Below, one piece after another: positions 4,465 to 5,123 of a stretch of DNA of 5,123 bases (position 1 is its first letter; every line of letters starts with the position of its first letter). Both the position numbers and the translations under genes were made by a program. Below the pieces are notes generated by a model that ran no database searches, was not told the origin of the DNA, and saw only the letters and a program-made list of their open reading frames with translations. Source of the DNA: Clostridiales bacterium (GTDB lineage Bacteria > Bacillota > Clostridia > Lachnospirales > CAG-274); contig JAJQBF010000187.1 in NCBI GenBank assembly GCA_021203425.1, forward strand, positions 1-5,123, given 5' to 3'.

Positions 4465-4640
4465 ATTTATTGGAAAGTTATGGTATTTATTTACAGAGCA
4501 TAGCTATAACTTTTAGCACGATGATGGTGTTAAGCACCCCCGAAAAAACGTGATATTTACAGGGGTTTCAGCTTCATATCCTTTTAAGAAAAAGATACAG
4601 AAAAAATATATCTAATCCTTATAAACCCCCGATTTTTAAC
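4465..4640. other. Non-coding stretch with competing C-rich and G-rich arms
   Basis: No gene is supported on either strand. The stretch holds a small hairpin GGTG/CACC around 4527-4540, then blocks CCCCC (about 4537-4542), GGGG (about 4561-4564) and CCCCC (about 4625-4630). The middle G block with its TTT can pair with the AAACCCC block on the right or the CCCC block on the left. This may be a terminator or the edge of an element, but nothing decides it. Confidence 0.25.
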
Positions 4641-4669
4641 TTGACAGAAGATAGCCTTTATGGTATTAT
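4641..4669 (+). promoter_or_regulatory. Strong promoter for the antitoxin RNA
   Basis: A perfect -35 TTGACA (4641-4646) is followed after 17 bases by TATTAT (4664-4669), with a TG two bases upstream of the -10 (extended -10). This is the best promoter in the window. It points rightward into the toxin gene on the other strand, and no protein-coding frame follows it. Predicted start is near 4676. Confidence 0.8.
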
Positions 4670-4670
4670 A

Positions 4671-4708
4671 AAAATACAAAGAGGACTGACATAAGACAGT
4701 TATTCCTC
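4671..4708 (-). terminator. Terminator of the toxin message
   Basis: Read on the minus strand, GAGGA and TCCTC plus inner CTG/CAG form a hairpin with an asymmetric AUAA bulge, followed by TTTGTATTTT (complement of 4671-4680). This would end the toxin message near 4670, giving about 335 bases from the start near 5006. The same DNA forms the 5' hairpin of the antitoxin RNA, so the two transcripts overlap here. Confidence 0.55.
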
Positions 4709-4768
4709 ACCAATTTAGTTATTTGAAATAACCGTCATGGTTTGGACAGCTGCAGATGGTTATTTTGT
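4676..4768 (+). ncRNA. Antisense antitoxin RNA of a type I toxin-antitoxin locus
   Basis: An RNA starting near 4676 would be antisense to the 3' part of the toxin message. It opens with a hairpin (GAGGA 4681-4685, TCCTC 4704-4708, inner CTG/CAG). It can end at a hairpin of 11 pairs, AAATAACCGTC (4726-4736) with GATGGTTATTT (4755-4765), followed by a weak TTGTTATGTT. Its ATAACCG (4728-4734) is repeated at 4888-4894 and 4944-4950 in the same orientation, so this RNA could also pair in trans with two CGGTTAT sites in the toxin leader. The start is well supported by the promoter; the 3' end is a guess. Confidence 0.6.
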
Positions 4769-4948
4769 TATGTTACGGATTATCTTTATTATGAGTATAA
4801 CTACTGCAACAAGTACAGCAAGAATATATACGTCATAAATAATCGTTACCATAGACAATATCACCCCCCTTTTACATAATCCCGAAGATAACCGCTTAAA
4901 TCATAAGTAACACCTCTTTTCATATGTAATAGGGCGGTGAGGAATAAC
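4699..4948. repeat. 13-bp inverted repeat bracketing the toxin
   Basis: GTTATTCCTCACC (4699-4711) is the exact complement of GGTGAGGAATAAC (4936-4948). In the toxin message both copies are present, one in the leader and one in the 3' untranslated region, so they can pair over about 240 bases. Long-range 5'/3' pairing that silences translation is known from hok and other type I toxin messages. Confidence 0.7.
4760..4852 (-). CDS. Type I toxin, small hydrophobic membrane peptide
   Basis: This 30-residue peptide has a short polar start (MVTIIYDVY), a single membrane segment (ILAVLVAVVILII, residues 10-22) and a basic tail (KIIRNITK). That plan, with the very strong AAGGGGGGTGAT ribosome binding site (complement of 4861-4871), is typical of Firmicutes type I toxins of the TxpA/BsrG and so-called holin-like group, which insert into the membrane and depolarise or damage it when unpaired with antisense RNA. 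An in-frame TTG at 4858 (two residues longer) is better spaced from the G-run and may be the true start; ATG 4852 is 11 bases away. A strong opposing promoter, a long structured leader and a 13-bp 5'/3' complementarity support the assignment. The exact family is not determined. Confidence 0.75.
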   Translation of the reverse strand: MVTIIYDVYILAVLVAVVILIIKIIRNITK

Positions 4949-5006
4949 CGCTTGTCAATCCCCTTTGTGACAGAGTGAACCTCTGCCGGAATCCCTAAAG
5001 GATTCT
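4853..5006 (-). promoter_or_regulatory. Structured leader of the toxin message
   Basis: The leader, about 150 bases long, starts with a 6-bp hairpin (5005-5000 with 4994-4989), then a 5-bp hairpin (4985-4981 with 4975-4971), then a GCGGT/ACCGC hairpin (4951-4947 with 4938-4934). A decoy-like mini-ORF of two codons (ATG ATT TAA, 4904-4896) has its own AAAGAGGTG site (complement of 4911-4919). Two direct copies of AAGCGGTTAT lie in the leader. Such leaders usually keep the toxin untranslated until the message is processed. Confidence 0.55.
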
Positions 5007-5012
5007 AAATAG

Positions 5013-5041
5013 AGTATAGCATAAGACTACAGATAAAACAA
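5013..5041 (-). promoter_or_regulatory. Toxin promoter
   Basis: On the minus strand, -10 TATACT (5018-5013) carries an upstream TGC (extended -10). Seventeen bases upstream lies TTGTTT (5041-5036), a weak -35. The predicted start is near 5006, directly at the first leader hairpin, as seen in other type I toxin messages whose 5' ends are protected by a stem. Confidence 0.6.
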
Positions 5042-5091
5042 CAAAAATTTTTCTGAAAAATGAAAATTCCCACAACCCAATAATATTCAAT

Positions 5092-5118
5092 AAGCCGACA
5101 GATTTTTTCTATCGGCTT
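5092..5118. terminator. Hairpin terminator at the right edge
   Basis: AAGCCGA (5092-5098) pairs with TCGGCTT (5112-5118); after one mismatch, AGA (5100-5102) pairs with TCT (5108-5110) around a 5-base T loop. Moderately T-rich sequence lies on both sides (TTTAATA on the plus strand, ATTGAATATTATT on the minus strand). It may end transcription from either direction. The gene it serves is probably beyond the window, since it lies upstream of the toxin promoter. Confidence 0.5.
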
Positions 5119-5123
5119 TAATA

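Noticed and set aside
4465..4640. Attachment site or element boundary
   Set aside because: There is no visible integrase gene, no paired direct repeat within the window and no tRNA gene to support it.

Overview
The window is AT-rich DNA with strong AGGAGG-type ribosome binding sites, many small genes of unknown function packed on one strand, a sigma-70-like factor of a kind common in gut Clostridia, and a type I toxin. This points to a mobile element (integrative element, prophage or plasmid) of a Clostridia-type Firmicute. No integrase, replicase or structural gene is visible, so the element class cannot be fixed.

Layout. Bases 1-272 are a regulatory region with four copies of a TTGTACAA palindrome, a candidate promoter and a structured leader. 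From 273 to about 3109 runs a plus-strand series of small genes: a coiled-coil protein, an unknown acidic protein, three short ORFs each interrupted by one in-frame UGA, a lipoprotein-like secreted protein, a second unknown acidic protein, and a Cys-rich gene broken by two compensating indels. A sigma-like factor (3270-3812) and two tandem paralogous helical proteins (3823-4426) follow. The right end (4641-5123) holds a convergent type I toxin-antitoxin locus: a 30-residue membrane toxin on the minus strand and an antisense RNA promoter on the plus strand.

The most striking content is RNA. Three gaps of the plus-strand series match the hammerhead ribozyme core base for base. Two are near-identical type II circular permutations (558-621 and 1046-1108) whose stem I covaries and whose loop I can pair with the 3' tail. 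The third (2293-2361) is a type I hammerhead just upstream of another gene. Each lies between the end of one ORF and the ribosome binding site of the next, so self-cleavage would cut a polycistronic transcript into units whose new ends are hairpins. Stop codons of the upstream genes touch or enter the ribozymes, so translation and cleavage may compete.

Second oddity: three consecutive short ORFs are interrupted only by UGA, never UAA or UAG, and stay in frame afterwards. This could be UGA readthrough or recoding, or ordinary decay; neighbouring genes use the standard code. The functional conclusions are inferences from sequence; no search or folding program was run.
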